DNA of 64,000 nt from Dryomyza anilis (Eukaryota; Arthropoda; Insecta; Diptera; Dryomyzidae), in assembly GCA_951804985.1 (NCBI GenBank), contig OX638130.1, forward strand, positions 131,143,593 through 131,207,592, given 5' to 3'. The position numbers and the translations under genes were made by a program. Of this stretch, positions 11,701 to 22,960 are shown piece after piece; the stretch's first letter is position 1; each line of letters begins with the position of its first letter. Under the pieces are notes generated by a model. It was not told the origin of the DNA and did no database searches. It saw nothing but the letters and a program-made list of their open reading frames with translations.

Positions 11701-12430
11701 AAAATGTAAATAACATTGATGTGTAAAATGATTAATTAAATAAAAATATAAAAAAATACAAATCTATTATTAAAATTTATCATTAAAAGCTGTACTTAAG
11801 GCAAAACCAAATGCGAGCGAATTTTGTGTAAAATACCAACAGCCACCAATATTATCGCCTTTCAAAATTGTTTCCTGATTATTCACTTCAATATTTTTTT
11901 TTACTTCAGATGTTGTTATACTCGGTTTCTAACAAATTTAATTTTGAAACATATTAAAATTTAAATTCGACAGATTTTTTTTTCTTTGGGTGCATTCAAT
12001 AGAAAATGTACGTAATTTAATCGAATTCAATTCGTTCACGTTCTGCCGAATATTATTGGTTGTAAAATATTGGAATTCAATGAAAAAAGAGTTTCAAAAT
12101 TTAAAAAAAAAATGTTATCAAATGTTCTAAAATTTTTTCTATTTCGTTCGAAAATTAATTCCCAAATATTAAGAATTTTTTATCCAAAATTTATAGTTTT
12201 AAGTTTTCAAAAATCACTATGGTTCAAGCTCACGGTTTAAATGCGTTGCATCGAACGCCACCAGTAAAAAAGAATTATATAAACTAGTGACCTTAATATC
12301 GGCAAAAAATGTATAAATGTATAAAATATAAAAACAATTAAAAAACGTGCTATTGCTTTGTGTGTGCAAAAATATTGTTTAATAAAATCAAATAAATCTG
12401 ATATAAATTAAAAAATTCTTTTATTTGCAG
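11701..12430 (+). other. AT-rich, intron-like spacer
   Basis: No repeat ends recognised. It terminates in a good polypyrimidine tract and acceptor (TTCTTTTATTTGCAG) at 12430. Confidence 0.45.
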
Positions 12431-13372
12431 AAGAGTAACGCACGCATCTCAAGTAAAGTGCAGCAAAAATAAATACAGTGTGAAAAACTTCAATAAAACT
12501 AACATCTAAAAATTTTAATAAAAATAAAACTCTAAATAAAAAATTAAAAAAAATTCCGATCAAATTTTAAAGCTAAATTAATGTTTTAATGAAATTCTTA
12601 AATTATACAAATACGCAAATTTGTTAAACTTACGCAAAATAAAAAAGAAAAAAAAATAACAAAATTATACAAGAAAAAGAAATTAAATGAAATCTTCAGA
12701 AAAACTTAGAAACACAAAATAAAAACCAAAATACGATTCAGAAAACTACAAATGTGACACATTTTTCAAACTTTTGTAAAATATATAACATATAAACGTC
12801 TTCATTTACTATAAAGTGTTGAATTTGATTTAAAACAATAAAATAAAATAAAAACCAATTTACCACACAAAAAACCTTCAAATATAACATAAAACCTAGA
12901 GCATATAATTTTTATTTTATTAAATATTTCGTGAAAGTGTTTTAAAAGACTTGTTAAAAATTGCAAAACTTTTCTTCAGAAAACTAAATTTCAAACCATT
13001 TTGGACTCGTTACGCGTTTTCGAAGCTTTGTGCTCTAGTGTTCAAAAATCAAACCAATAAAAATTCCCTTTTAATTTTGTTTTTCAAAAACATAAACATA
13101 CCAGACACAAAAAAATAATATTAACACGGCAATTAAGACTTTAAAATTAAAATCGTTTATACAATTACCAAATTTATAAATAAATAAACACAAAACCGTT
13201 TTCGGAACATCGTCTATTAACAAAGAATACAACTGAATGTCAACTGAACTCTTGAGTATTTTTTATATTTATAATATTAATAATACGACGAATAAAACAG
13301 CAACATTTTTGTTCTCGGGTCACCATCTTTACACAAACTAAAACCATTTGTAATTGCAGATAAAAGATAGAG
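12431..13372 (+). other. Probable non-coding 5' leader exon
   Basis: Bounded by acceptor TTCTTTTATTTGCAG| on the left and donor GAG|GTAAGTCAC on the right. The 942 bp between are A-rich on this strand (long runs such as AAAATAAAATAAAAACC) with stops in all frames, as expected for an untranslated leader and unlike the T-and-A mix of the flanks. A second acceptor-like TTGTAATTGCAG at 13348-13359 would leave a 13-nt micro-exon if used instead. An earlier donor (CAA|GTAAAG at 12453) is possible. No protein can be assigned. Confidence 0.45.
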
Positions 13373-14413
13373 GTAAGTCACTTTCATATTTCAACATATT
13401 TTTTTATTATTTCTTAATTTTTTTATACCACACATCAAAATACATTCTTGATCAAAGTCCTGAATACTTCCGCCCGTTCGTCTGTTTAAATTAGCAAAGC
13501 AGCTAGTATAGAATTCAAAATGAGCTGGAAGACATAAAAAAAACAATAAAACGAAAATTATTTAAATGAGAGTAAATTGTCTCAAAAATACGCAAGAAAA
13601 CCGTAAATTTCATTATTGACCAATTTTCACATATGACATTTTTTTATTATTGCCATTACCTTTTTTTTACATTAGTGAGAAGTCCTTTGATGAAGTCCTG
13701 CTGATAAAGTTTAATTGTGCCTAAGAATTCTTAACATCTTAAAACATAGAACAATTATCCTTCGCCAAATCTTCCGATAATTTTTATTTTATATAAGGCA
13801 AATCAAAAAAATGCTGTTTCTTCGTATATTTATTTATAATTTTATTTATCAAATGAACAAAATTTTTCTGTAATTTTCCATATAATAAAGTACAATATAT
13901 ACAGCGTGTTCTGGAATAAAGCTATGATTGAAATTCAAATATTTGACAGCAAAACTCGACTTGAATTCGTTCCATAGAAGTTCAAAGAATTTAATTCGAT
14001 TTCAAAAAAGTTAAGTTTGTATTAAAAAGATAAATGCAAATGGTAAAAATGAAAATCGGTTTAATTGCAATTTTTATACGTTTTATTAAAATGTTAACTT
14101 TGAAATATTCTATATTATCGTCGTGTATATAAAAAATATATTTAGAACTAAAGCTATTCTATTTCCATTCGTATTCCAGAGCAGTTGTTGCACATATTGT
14201 ATTTTCACCAATTTAAGAATTTTACATGTTTAATCACTAAATTTCAAAAGTTACGTCGCAAATAAAAAAATTGACAAGTCGAAAAAATTTGCATGTCAAA
14301 ATGCGCTAAAAGCAGAATCACTTATCAACAAGATCTAATATAAATATTTTTAGTACATAAAATTTGGTTTTTAATGCACTTTACAAACATTGCTTTAGTG
14401 CACATTTTTCTAT
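13373..14413 (+). other. AT-rich, intron-like DNA
   Basis: Starts with the GTAAGT donor. No coding frame. CAGCGTGTTCTGGAATA at 13902 and GTATTCCAGAGCAG at 14171 hint at a decayed inverted-repeat element, too weak to call. Confidence 0.45.
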
Positions 14414-15059
14414 ATATCGTCGGTGATACTGCTAAACCGCTTGACTGCATGTGAAAATTACACATACAGAGAAAAAACACATTTTAAAATCAAGCACAGT
14501 CATAGTTGTTTTTAAAATTTTCAACTTTTGATCATACAACCATGTTTTAACAATGCAAAATTTTAATACTAGGTTGAAATACATCGAATCAAAAATTACA
14601 ACTTTAAATTAAAAATGCATTTGCAATTTTAAGTTGCTGCAATCTAATATCAAGATTGCACCAACTTTGATTTAAGATTATATCAACTTAAAAAAAAAAA
14701 AAAAAAAATGCAACGCGTTCTCATTTCAATCTTAAATCAACGTTGTTCGTTGGTGAATTAAAAAATATCTACCTTACTCGACTTTCATGACGGCTTTTGC
14801 TTGATTTAAGGTTGTTTTTGCTTGATTTTACAATGTTTTTCCCTGAGTGTACGCCTAATTTTGTGTTATAATCGGGTTTATAATGATATGTTGATCGGAT
14901 AAATTAGACAAATGTCATTATATGTTATGACATACTTAATTTTGTATGAAGTAAGTTTAAAATTGAGACTCAAAATAGTTTTGTTTTTTCTGTAAAATTC
15001 ATTTTGTAAGAGGTAATCGAAAATGTAGATAGGCGGTTTCGCAGTATCACCGACGATAT
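14414..15059. mobile_element. TIR element (ATATCGTCGGTGATACTGC ends), carries a nested MITE
   Basis: Left end ATATCGTCGGTGATACTGC then TAAACCGC; right end GCGGTTTCGCAGTATCACC then GACGATAT. The inverted repeats match over about 28 bp and both sides have TA at the boundary. No transposase frame is present. It is interrupted by the 14463-14850 MITE. Non-autonomous DNA transposon; superfamily not assignable. Confidence 0.65.
14463..14850. mobile_element. MITE nested in the 14414-15059 element
   Basis: Left end ATACAGAGAAAAAACAC, then TTTTAAAATCAAGCA. Right end TGCTTGATTTTACAATG, then TTTTTCCCTGAGTG. Interior is AT-rich, with a 20-base A run near 14690 and repeated CTTGATTT words. Ends of the CA..(A)GAGAAAAA type resemble those of MITE-A, MITE-B and MITE-F in this window. 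Confidence 0.55.
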
Positions 15060-15631
15060 ATTTTATATTCAATAAATAAATACACATATGTTTTTTATAT
15101 AATATTTTTCAAATATATCCATTAAAAACATAAACGTGAAAACCTTTATATCTTCTATATTATAAGACCCTGATTTGGAGAATATGTTGTAAATATTTTA
15201 TCGTTTACGGAATTTCTCATTCCACATTTAATGTCAACATTTTAAATTACCGTTTGCTCAATACACGTTTTTCGTGTTTTTTTCAAAATGTCTTAAGATG
15301 GACATAGCCCATTTTGATTCCCAACGCCTTATATGTTAATAAATCTTTAAGTCGTAAATTATATTATGTTTTATAAGAAAATTTGATTTCTCTGCGTGTA
15401 GATTACAGGACTTTGATAGTTCAAGCATATGAAAAAAATATTACTTTCGAATCGAAATTAATTTCTCAAAATTCATAGCACGGACTTATCCATTATCGAT
15501 CACCGCTACCTGAAATATGTCACCTATTTTATAGCATAGAAATATGGCAATAAAATATCGGATGTTACCTTAAATATGTCTTCTGCGATCAAGTATGATT
15601 TTCCGATGGACTTCAAGATTATAATAAACAC
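15060..15631. other. AT-rich spacer
   Basis: No supported feature. Confidence 0.5.
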
Positions 15632-15898
15632 CTCTTACTCAGTTTTTTTATATTGCCCAAAGTTCCTGAGTTATGACTTAAAACAAATAAAGGCAAATTC
15701 TCGTGTTTTTCTATATGTTTTAGATTTTGACATTATAAAGATATGATTTCATTTATTTTCCATTGTAAATACTTCTGCTAATGTTTTGAAATAATCCCAT
15801 GAAACTCCGCTATATCTGACCAAAGTAATGATCAGTCAAACGCAAAAAAAAGTTAATAACTTAAAAACTTTAGGCAATATAATAAACTGAGTATGAGA
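15632..15898. repeat. Foldback (inverted repeat) of ~50-bp arms
   Basis: Left arm CTCTTACTCAGTTTTTTTAT continues ATTGCCCAAAGTTCC. Right arm AACTTTAGGCAATATAATAA continues ACTGAGTATGAG. Arms are about 50 bp, loop about 165 bp. Looks like a small decayed MITE without coding capacity. Confidence 0.6.
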
Positions 15899-15900
15899 TC

Positions 15901-16014
15901 TTTAAGTCTATCTAAGATCGCAATCAAACAAAAAAACGTTTGCTGTAAAATAACTTCTTTAAGTCTATCTAAGATCGCAATCAAACAAAAAACCGTTTGC
16001 TGCAAAAGAACTTC
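15901..16014. repeat. 57-bp direct tandem duplication
   Basis: TTTAAGTCTATCTAAGATCG at 15901 recurs at 15958, and the two 57-bp units differ at only a few bases (for example AAAAACG versus AAAACCG). It gives an apparent 70-codon + strand frame with an internal repeat that is not a gene. It abuts the 15632-15898 foldback. Confidence 0.85.
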
Positions 16015-17100
16015 TTTTGCAGCATGCACCAACTTTACTCACAAAAGTTTACACGTTGTCTGTAAAAATAATGTTTACCATAAAATGAGTTTTTCTTTAT
16101 TCTGAACGAAGGTTTTTTGCACTCAATGTGAGCATAAATACTTTTGCGACAAATGAATATAACGTTTACATTAAAGGTAAAATTCTTGTTGTGAGAAAAA
16201 TTCTTCTGGGAGCAAAAATATCAAACTGTAAGTTTCTGTGAACAAAATTTTCAAAGTGTGACTTTAAAACGAGAATTTAGTAATTAATTCTCTTTACTAT
16301 TGATTAAGTTACATTCAATTGATTAGCACCACTGTTGTGATTTTTATGCAGTTTTTTAAAATTTTAAAACATCTGGAAAGCTGATATTTTTCATATATCA
16401 TTTTTTTGTGTTATTTCACCATTCTTCCAAATTTTATCAAATTCTTAGATGGTGCTGCCCAAATTTGATTTTTTTTTGGTTTGATATGGAATTACTCTAC
16501 GGCATCTGTTGGTTGTTTGCAATCCTCTTTCTTATATCTATAATACATGAGCAACTATTTACCTGTTTTTTTTTATCAGCCATGATTTATCTATCAACAA
16601 TAATATCATTTAATAATAGTGTTAAATGCGAATTTTCTCAGAAATGATAGCTGGGATTATATAATGAACATTTATTTATAACTGAATTTAAGTCTTTTAC
16701 ATTTTTTTCGTTTCTCACAAAAATAATTTTAATTTCAAACATTATATGCATTTGTCGCAAACGTATTTTGGCACACTTAATGGCTAAACAAGGTTGTTTA
16801 GAATAAAATTGGTTTTATGATAAATGTTATTTTATACGACAAACACGTAAACGTTTGCTGGAAACGTTTGGGCACGTTGTAAAAGGTAAAAGGTATATTG
16901 TTTCATTACCTGCGTGCCGTATAAAAAATGTTGGAACTTCGTTCTTGAAAACAAACATAAAAATTCTTTCAAATCTTCTGTAAGGAATGCAAATAAAATC
17001 CAAAAATAATAATGCTAAAACAACCTGATTAACGACCATATAAATATGTGTTGTAATTTATTAAAATTTAAAAGATATCTATTACAAAATACGATCTGAT
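16015..17100. other. AT-rich non-coding DNA
   Basis: Two short frames (79 and 70 codons) are hydrophobic, AT-codon chance frames. No repeats recognised, apart from reuse of the word CGTTTGCTG near 15938, 15995 and 16852. Confidence 0.5.
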
Positions 17101-18224
17101 CCGGCTGCAACAAAGTTATAAAATTTTATGGTAGACAGTAGTCTTCCTCTTCTTCTTCTTCTGGTGCTGTTCGCAGTGCATTTTAATTGCAGCACAAACT
17201 GATCTTGGGTTTGATCATGGCCGGCAGACAGTATGCGTTAAAAACGCCTTGAATTGCAATTATGTACAAGTTAACAAGTTACAACAATGGTAGCAGCAGC
17301 AGCAACAAAAATGTTCTATTTTTGTTGTTGTTTCATTAATGATTTTCTGTACTTAAAGCAACTCAATTCATAAATAATGGTTATTTTCTTCATTAATAAA
17401 GAGTTGAAGGATGGAGTCACGGAAGTTAAGGGTTAAGAAGCACACACTGCGTTGCTTTTTCTTTTTCTGTTTTTCTCTAACATTGGATTTGTCTGGAACA
17501 GTTGGAGGGCTCGCGTGATTCTCAGGTTTATTATATAAATATTTAATTGAATAAATTTGTGGAAAAATATTAAAAAAAATACACTCGAAAAAAATGTATG
17601 GCATATCATAAAGGCAGAAGTTCTAGCATTAAACGCAGAAAAACTGCAGGTCTGGAAGAAAGCCCATCGGAAGCACGTAAATGGTGCATTTCATTTCTTC
17701 AGTGTATTAAGTAGCCGTCATCAGTACAAGTTTCATACGAGTCGTCAACCCATGCCAATCGGGCAGGAACTGCAGTCAAATGAAGCATGTGTGGCTACCT
17801 GCAACGCATCCTGGGTGTGTTTGTGTGTGTCTCTCCGTGTCTGTGTGTCTCTCCGTGTCTGTGTGTCTGTGTGTGTGAGTGTGTGAGTGGCGGCATCTTA
17901 TCGACAACTTGTGTTCTTATTAAATTCATTTTGCATTAGCATTTTGAAGACAACGCAGCCGTAATGAGTGAAATCTACAATTTAAATGCAACACAATGTT
18001 GGGAGGTTTGAGCAAGCGTAACAACAACCACGATCACGACCACATCATAAATTACAACAACTTGAGGCGTGGTGCAAGAGCTTTGTTGTGCCTCTTGATT
18101 GCTAATAATATTAATTAAAAAGTAACTAATTCCTAAATAACATTTAGTTAGTCTAAACTAAGTGAAGATGGCAACTAAATAATAAGGCTAATTTAAAAAG
18201 TGATTTCCACACAGAATGATCCAT
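17100..18224. other. Unique DNA with microsatellites
   Basis: Contains a (TTC)n run at about 17143-17160, GCAGCAGCAGCAACAA near 17293, and a TGTGTCTCTCCGTGTC-type repeat at about 17823-17880 that makes the end of a 109-codon chance frame (repeating RVCVSL). Texture resembles regulatory intronic DNA. No gene supported. Confidence 0.45.
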
Positions 18225-18356
18225 TCCTAGTAGATATATTGTACTAATGTAATGATCGGGAACCGATTTATACCTTATTTTAAGCCGACCAATTACATGC
18301 CAAAGGAGATCTGGTCAACATCAAGTCTTTCCTAATGGAGCAAATTTCTACTAGGA
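18225..18356. mobile_element. MITE-C copy (132 bp)
   Basis: Ends TCCTAGTAGATATATTG on the left and CAAATTTCTACTAGGA on the right form a terminal inverted repeat. The interior has CGACCAATTACATGCC. A 133-bp copy with the same ends and interior lies at 54761-54893, and more decayed ones near 36970, 20706 and 58240. Too short for any gene. Confidence 0.65.
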
Positions 18357-18476
18357 ACTAGGCATTTTACCGGAAGAACAAAGATTCCCTGAAACATTTT
18401 GTTTTGGTTAGAAAAAATTATACTTATTACGCTACGAAATAGTACCAAATGAAAGACCACCCATGAAAGGAATATA

Positions 18477-18800
18477 CACAAAAATTAAATGAAATAAATT
18501 ATATGAAAATGAAAAAAAAAAATCATTAAATAACATCCAACATTAAATCCTAAAATTTCCACCCATATTGTTCTTAATGAAATATCCCCAAAAGAAATGA
18601 TATAACCCGCAACATTGGGGTCTATTGCATTATAAAATAACTCCCAAAAAGAAAAAACTAAATAATCCCCAAACAAAATGAATTAAATCCAAAAAAAAGT
18701 TGGGTGTTATTTCATATGAAATAATATCATAAGTCGTATATACAAATTTTGGGATATTTCATTTTATTTTTGGCGTTTATTTCATTTGGGAGTAATTTCA
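18477..18800. repeat. Degenerate array that reverses strand near 18700
   Basis: Left of about 18690 the + strand repeats words like AATGAAATATCCCCAAAAG, AAATAACTCCCAAAAAG and AAATAATCCCCAAAC. Right of it the complement recurs: TTGGGTGTTATTTCAT, TTTGGGATATTTCATTTT, TTTGGGAGTAATTTCAT. Thus the array as a whole is an imperfect foldback. Confidence 0.6.
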
Positions 18801-18834
18801 TAGCGCCATTTTAAATAATTTAGTTCGTCTTATA

Positions 18835-19132
18835 CACTAAGGGCCGAATTTACAGTGGTAGTATAACTCTATTTGTGGATTAAACGAACTTAAATCTTAG
18901 AATTCAATTTTACATTGACGTTTAAAATTAGTTTATACGTCTTATGTTAGTCGTTTAAACTTTGTTTCAAAACTTAATGTTTTAGACCGACAATTTCCAC
19001 AAAAAAGAGTGTTGCCTTCTTTTTGAACTATACAGCACTTAAAGTTAAACGTTGTTTAAATTTATGAGACGTTTAATTAAACGAAAGTTAATCTCGGTTT
19101 AAACTAGCACTGTAATACCGGCCCTAAAAGTG
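18835..19132. mobile_element. MITE-D (GGGCCGAATTTACAGTG ends)
   Basis: Left CACTAAGGGCCGAATTTACA, then GTGGTAGT; right ACTAGCACTGTAATACC, then GGCCCTAAAAGTG. The TIRs match over about 25 bp and the element is 298 bp. TTTAAAC/GTTTAA words recur inside. No transposase. Confidence 0.7.
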
Positions 19133-19800
19133 TTAAACATTTTTGTAAGGCGTTCCCGGTTGCTGAATTTCGGTACTCAAATGAAATTAAATTGTCTACC
19201 GATTGCAAAAGTGTATTAATTTCCAAAAAACGTAAATCCTGTTGAACTCTGAACTATATTTATATCATTTCTTTAGGATGTCTCATAATCCTCATTAACT
19301 TTAGTAAACTATCTAACAATATTTTCCCACAGAAGTTTCCCATGTGATCTAACCTTTTATATTGCTTTATATTTAGAATTTAGTAACAATTAGAATTGTA
19401 TTTATTTTTTTCAAATATACAAAATTTAATAAGATTTCATTAAAAATGTTTGCTCCAAAATATTTTTGAATAAACCTGGATGGATTTCGACGAATGTAAC
19501 CCAAAAGAGCCACAGCAAACAAATATATTAAATTTTTATTCTCATAAGCATCGGTGGCTCAGAAGTTCGAGTGTTAGGTTGCGAGCCAAATGGTCCCATA
19601 GCATCTCGTTCACTTCTCAGCAGAAAATGGCACACCTCCAATCTCTGCTGATAGACAAAATTAGAATCAAACTAAAAAAAATGGCGTTTTAAAAACAGTA
19701 CCTGTTTATGTAAAATTTAATTAGTCTCAGTTTGTAGTTTAATTTTTTTTTGTACGTTGTCTCAAAATGCATTACGTACATTAATAGTTACATATTTTTA
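19133..19800. repeat. AT-rich DNA with small repeat relics
   Basis: CCCATGTGATCTAACCTTT at 19340 is a remnant of the mini-me 3' end. About 19547-19610 (GCATCGGTGGCTCAG, then GTTCGAGTGTTAGGTTGCG) has tRNA-like A-box wording but no cloverleaf I can close. I treat it as a possible tRNA/SINE relic. Confidence 0.35.
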
Positions 19801-20620
19801 ACAAAATTAAAATGCAAATGTTAACATTTGCCAAAACCACGCCTGCCTGCCTGTCGTTGTCAGCAGCATAATCAGAAAAAGCGCTGCAATATTTTTGCTG
19901 TACAATGTTCGCAGGCGAAATAAAAAAAAAAACAGTTAAAAAATATATTTGAAATATTTGAAAAAACGAGCAAACGAAATAAAATAAAATGCAAACATAA
20001 TGGATTCCCATACATTTTATTATGGGCAAAAGGATCTGCAGTCGCCTGGTTGGCAATACAAAGGCTTTAAGGACATACACACATGTACATGTCTGCCACG
20101 CCGCCTACCTTGTATCCCTGTCTGACAGTCTGTCACTGCGTCTGTATGTCGTACGTGTGTCTGTCTGTCTATCCATCAATTCGACCAGAAGCCATCAGCG
20201 CCTTCTATTCTTTTATTTCTTTGCAACCGAAGCGCTGCATGTCCGCATCTGCACCCCTTACCACTTCCTTCTCCCCATTCACCCGGCCCCTTACCGGGCC
20301 CATGACAGAACGAACGCACGCACGCACAACCCAACACACACTCGGTGCTCTGTGGAAACAGACGAAATCATCGTTTTCAATTTTTAATAAAAAATATATA
20401 AAATTAAAAGTAAAAGTAAAAATGTAAATAAAAGCTCGTATTATGTATAGAAAATCGTTGCCAAGCGACGTATTTGTTATGCGCGCTACAGGGTCTTTTT
20501 GCGCCAAAAACAAAAACCCAAAAATACGTTGGTACTCAGCAGCAACAACAGCAGCAGCGACAAGGACTACGTGTTATCCTGCAACTGGAATGTGAGGCAG
20601 AAAAAAATAAAATATATAAA
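19800..20620. other. Unique island, no supported gene
   Basis: GC-richer, with GTCTGTCTGTC near 20158 and CGCACGCACGCAC near 20318. Overlapping frames of about 100-120 codons exist in several phases on both strands without any recognisable domain, which argues against any being a gene. Regulatory or transcribed non-coding DNA is possible. Confidence 0.4.
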
Positions 20621-21076
20621 AATGATTGGATTTTTTAAACCTCTATTAAAACAGTGACATTTCTAAATAAAATTTGTTATTGAAAGGTTTGATGTTTTGC
20701 TCACATCCCTAGTAGAAACACAAAGTAGAAACAATGATCATGGCCAGATAATGTAGTAGATCGATAAAGATCCTAGTCGTTAAATAAATCAACTTTTCAA
20801 AATCGTACACATTCAAGACCCCATTAAAATATACAAAGTCCAGTTATCTGTCCAATTATTTTAATTGAATTGGTATCAACATTCATTAGAAATATTCAAA
20901 TATTTAGTCAAAATGACATTTTTTAATATTAAAATTTGAATTTTTAACTATTGATTAAACAACTGGAAGTATTGCTAATATTTATCTGAAAAATAATTGA
21001 AAAATTTTTAACCTATTTAATAAACAAATTTATAACATTTCCAACGATTTAAATTCATTTGTATTTTTTTTATATT
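20621..21076. other. AT-rich spacer with MITE-C relic
   Basis: TCCCTAGTAGAAACACAAAG at 20706 resembles the MITE-C left end and is followed by AATGATCATGG. The right end is unclear. Otherwise featureless. Confidence 0.4.
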
Positions 21077-21605
21077 AGCTGCGTTCCCGTGGTTTTTGAT
21101 CCGGATCCGTAGATCATTTTCATATACAAAACATAAACAAACAATTAGAACCAGCTTCGTTTTTGGATCAATTACTGATCTGGTACTGTACGTATCAAAA
21201 GTAAATTTGTTTGTGGTGATATTATGCTATTGTGAATATCACTTAATAAGAAGAAGAATTTCTGTTGAAAAAAAGAAGCAGAAGAAAACAGTGCTGCCAA
21301 ATTTATTAAAACAGAACCGATGGCGTTCCCGTGAAACAGATCTGGTTCACGGGAACGCCATCGGTTCTATTTTAATAAACTTGGCAGCACTGTTTTATTC
21401 TGCCCTTTCTTTTTCAACACAAATTCTTCTTCTTATTAAGTGCTATTCACAATAGCATAACATCACCACAAACAAATTTACTCTTGATACGTACAGTACC
21501 AGATCAGTAATTGATCCAAAAACGAACCTGGTTCTAATTGTTTGTTTCGATTTTGTATAAGAAAATGATCTACGGATCAGGATCAAAAACCACGGGAACG
21601 CAGCT
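21077..21605. repeat. 529-bp near-perfect palindrome (foldback element)
   Basis: The sequence from 21077 reads AGCTGCGTTCCCGTGGTTTT and its reverse complement occupies the far end at 21605. The two ~264-bp arms match throughout with roughly 18 differences by my manual alignment (about 93 percent). The centre (21340/21341) is CAGATCTG with essentially no loop. CGTTCCCGTG occurs at both outer ends and again flanking the centre. Frames inside are arm translations, not genes. Possible short flanking duplication ATT. If transcribed, it would form one long hairpin RNA. Confidence 0.9.
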
Positions 21606-22080
21606 ATTGTAAAACACTTTTAAATTTATTTGACTTAATTCTGAATTAAATATTAGAACACTGTTAGAATACTATATATGAGAATACTATTAAATATAAA
21701 AAGGCTATTGGTTAATAAAGTTCGAAGCTGATCATCTCTCATCACGTTTGTGCCAAAGATCGACCTCCTAATTCTAGAATATGTAGCAACCAACTTATTT
21801 CGGTTAAAACGGAATTTCGACACATTGCCATATTCGGGTGGCACTTCACAATTTATCATATACACAGACCAAATGATTGGCTGTATTCCAAACAATAACC
21901 CTTTTTGCTTTGACTATGAGAACGGACTTAGCAGTCGAGAGAACAGCAATGAGTTGGTTGTAGCAACAAATATCTGTTTAAATTCAATTTTTAGGCAAAT
22001 TCCATAATATGCTAAGTTTTTTTTTAATAATCTAACCCGCCACTGTTTCGTCCATAGGTTCCCGCATGATTTGCAACAGT
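21606..22080. other. AT-rich spacer
   Basis: Chance frames on both strands only. No signal supported. Confidence 0.5.
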
Positions 22081-22960
22081 CTTGAGCCATCATCACCACC
22101 CAAAACAAAAAACGAAAACCTCTTATGGAACCACTGCCTCAATTCGGTCCCCTTCCAAATCCATTCCCCATCCACCTGTTCTCGTCATTATCGCTCCATC
22201 GCCCTCTCTCTATCATGTGCATCCCTTTCCCTCCACGTCCTCCTGAAGCTCAAACAACGCCCTCAACGTGCCATCAAACCCTTCTACGTTTGTTGAAATT
22301 ATTTAAAATGTTGTCAAAAAAAACACAGTTTTTTTTTACCTTCCTCAAAAAATATTTCAAGTTAATACTTTTTCGTTTTCGTTTTCTTATGGATTGCAGC
22401 AAGCAGCAGCAGCAGCACCGACAACATATTGTGGTTGTTGTAATTGTCGCCATACGCGCGGCATGCAAACGACCCTCCTTGGTTTGTTGTTTCTGCGTTT
22501 GTTGTTGTTGTTTCTGTTGCACGAAATGCATTAAAACAAAGCATCGAAAATTTTTGGCAATTTTTTTGCAGCGCTGGCAACAAAGTTGGAGGCATCAGTA
22601 GCAGCAGCAGTGCAACGAATGCTCAACGAACGCACTGACTTGAGTCCTTTTTGTACGACGCACACACAGTGAGTGCTTTCCTCGCGTATCCTTTATGCGC
22701 CCACCCGCCGCCACTCCTGTCGCGGCGCCTCTGTCGCGTCCGTGCGTCGCGGTTCGCTGATTAATTGAAGTGCGAGCGAGTTCTTTTTGGCTGCGTCCTG
22801 CTGGCGCGTCAACGAATACTTCGTCCTCCGACTCATTTCTTAGTCGTCTGTTGAAAATACAAAAATGCTGTATTTTTATATTGCACTCAAAACAGCAGCA
22901 ACATTAACAGCCGCACCGCACAGTGGCCTGATATGCAGAGAAGGCGCAACAAAAAAAGTA
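22080..22960. other. Unique CAG/TTG-rich island
   Basis: AGCAGCAGCAGCAGC (22400) and TTGTTGTTG tracts with GC-rich wording at 22680-22800 (CGCCCACCCGCCGCC). The 158-codon + frame at 22125-22601 has rival overlapping frames of 64-85 codons on both strands and is low in complexity. Typical of regulatory or leader DNA in flies. No gene called. Confidence 0.4.

Noticed and set aside
13897..14200. Possible TIR pair (GTTCTGGAATA / TATTCCAGAGC)
   Set aside because: Only about 11 bp match, with a 10-bp offset from the flanking TACA; too weak to call.
21096..21455. 119-codon frame
   Set aside because: Runs through the centre of the palindrome; an arm translation, not a protein.
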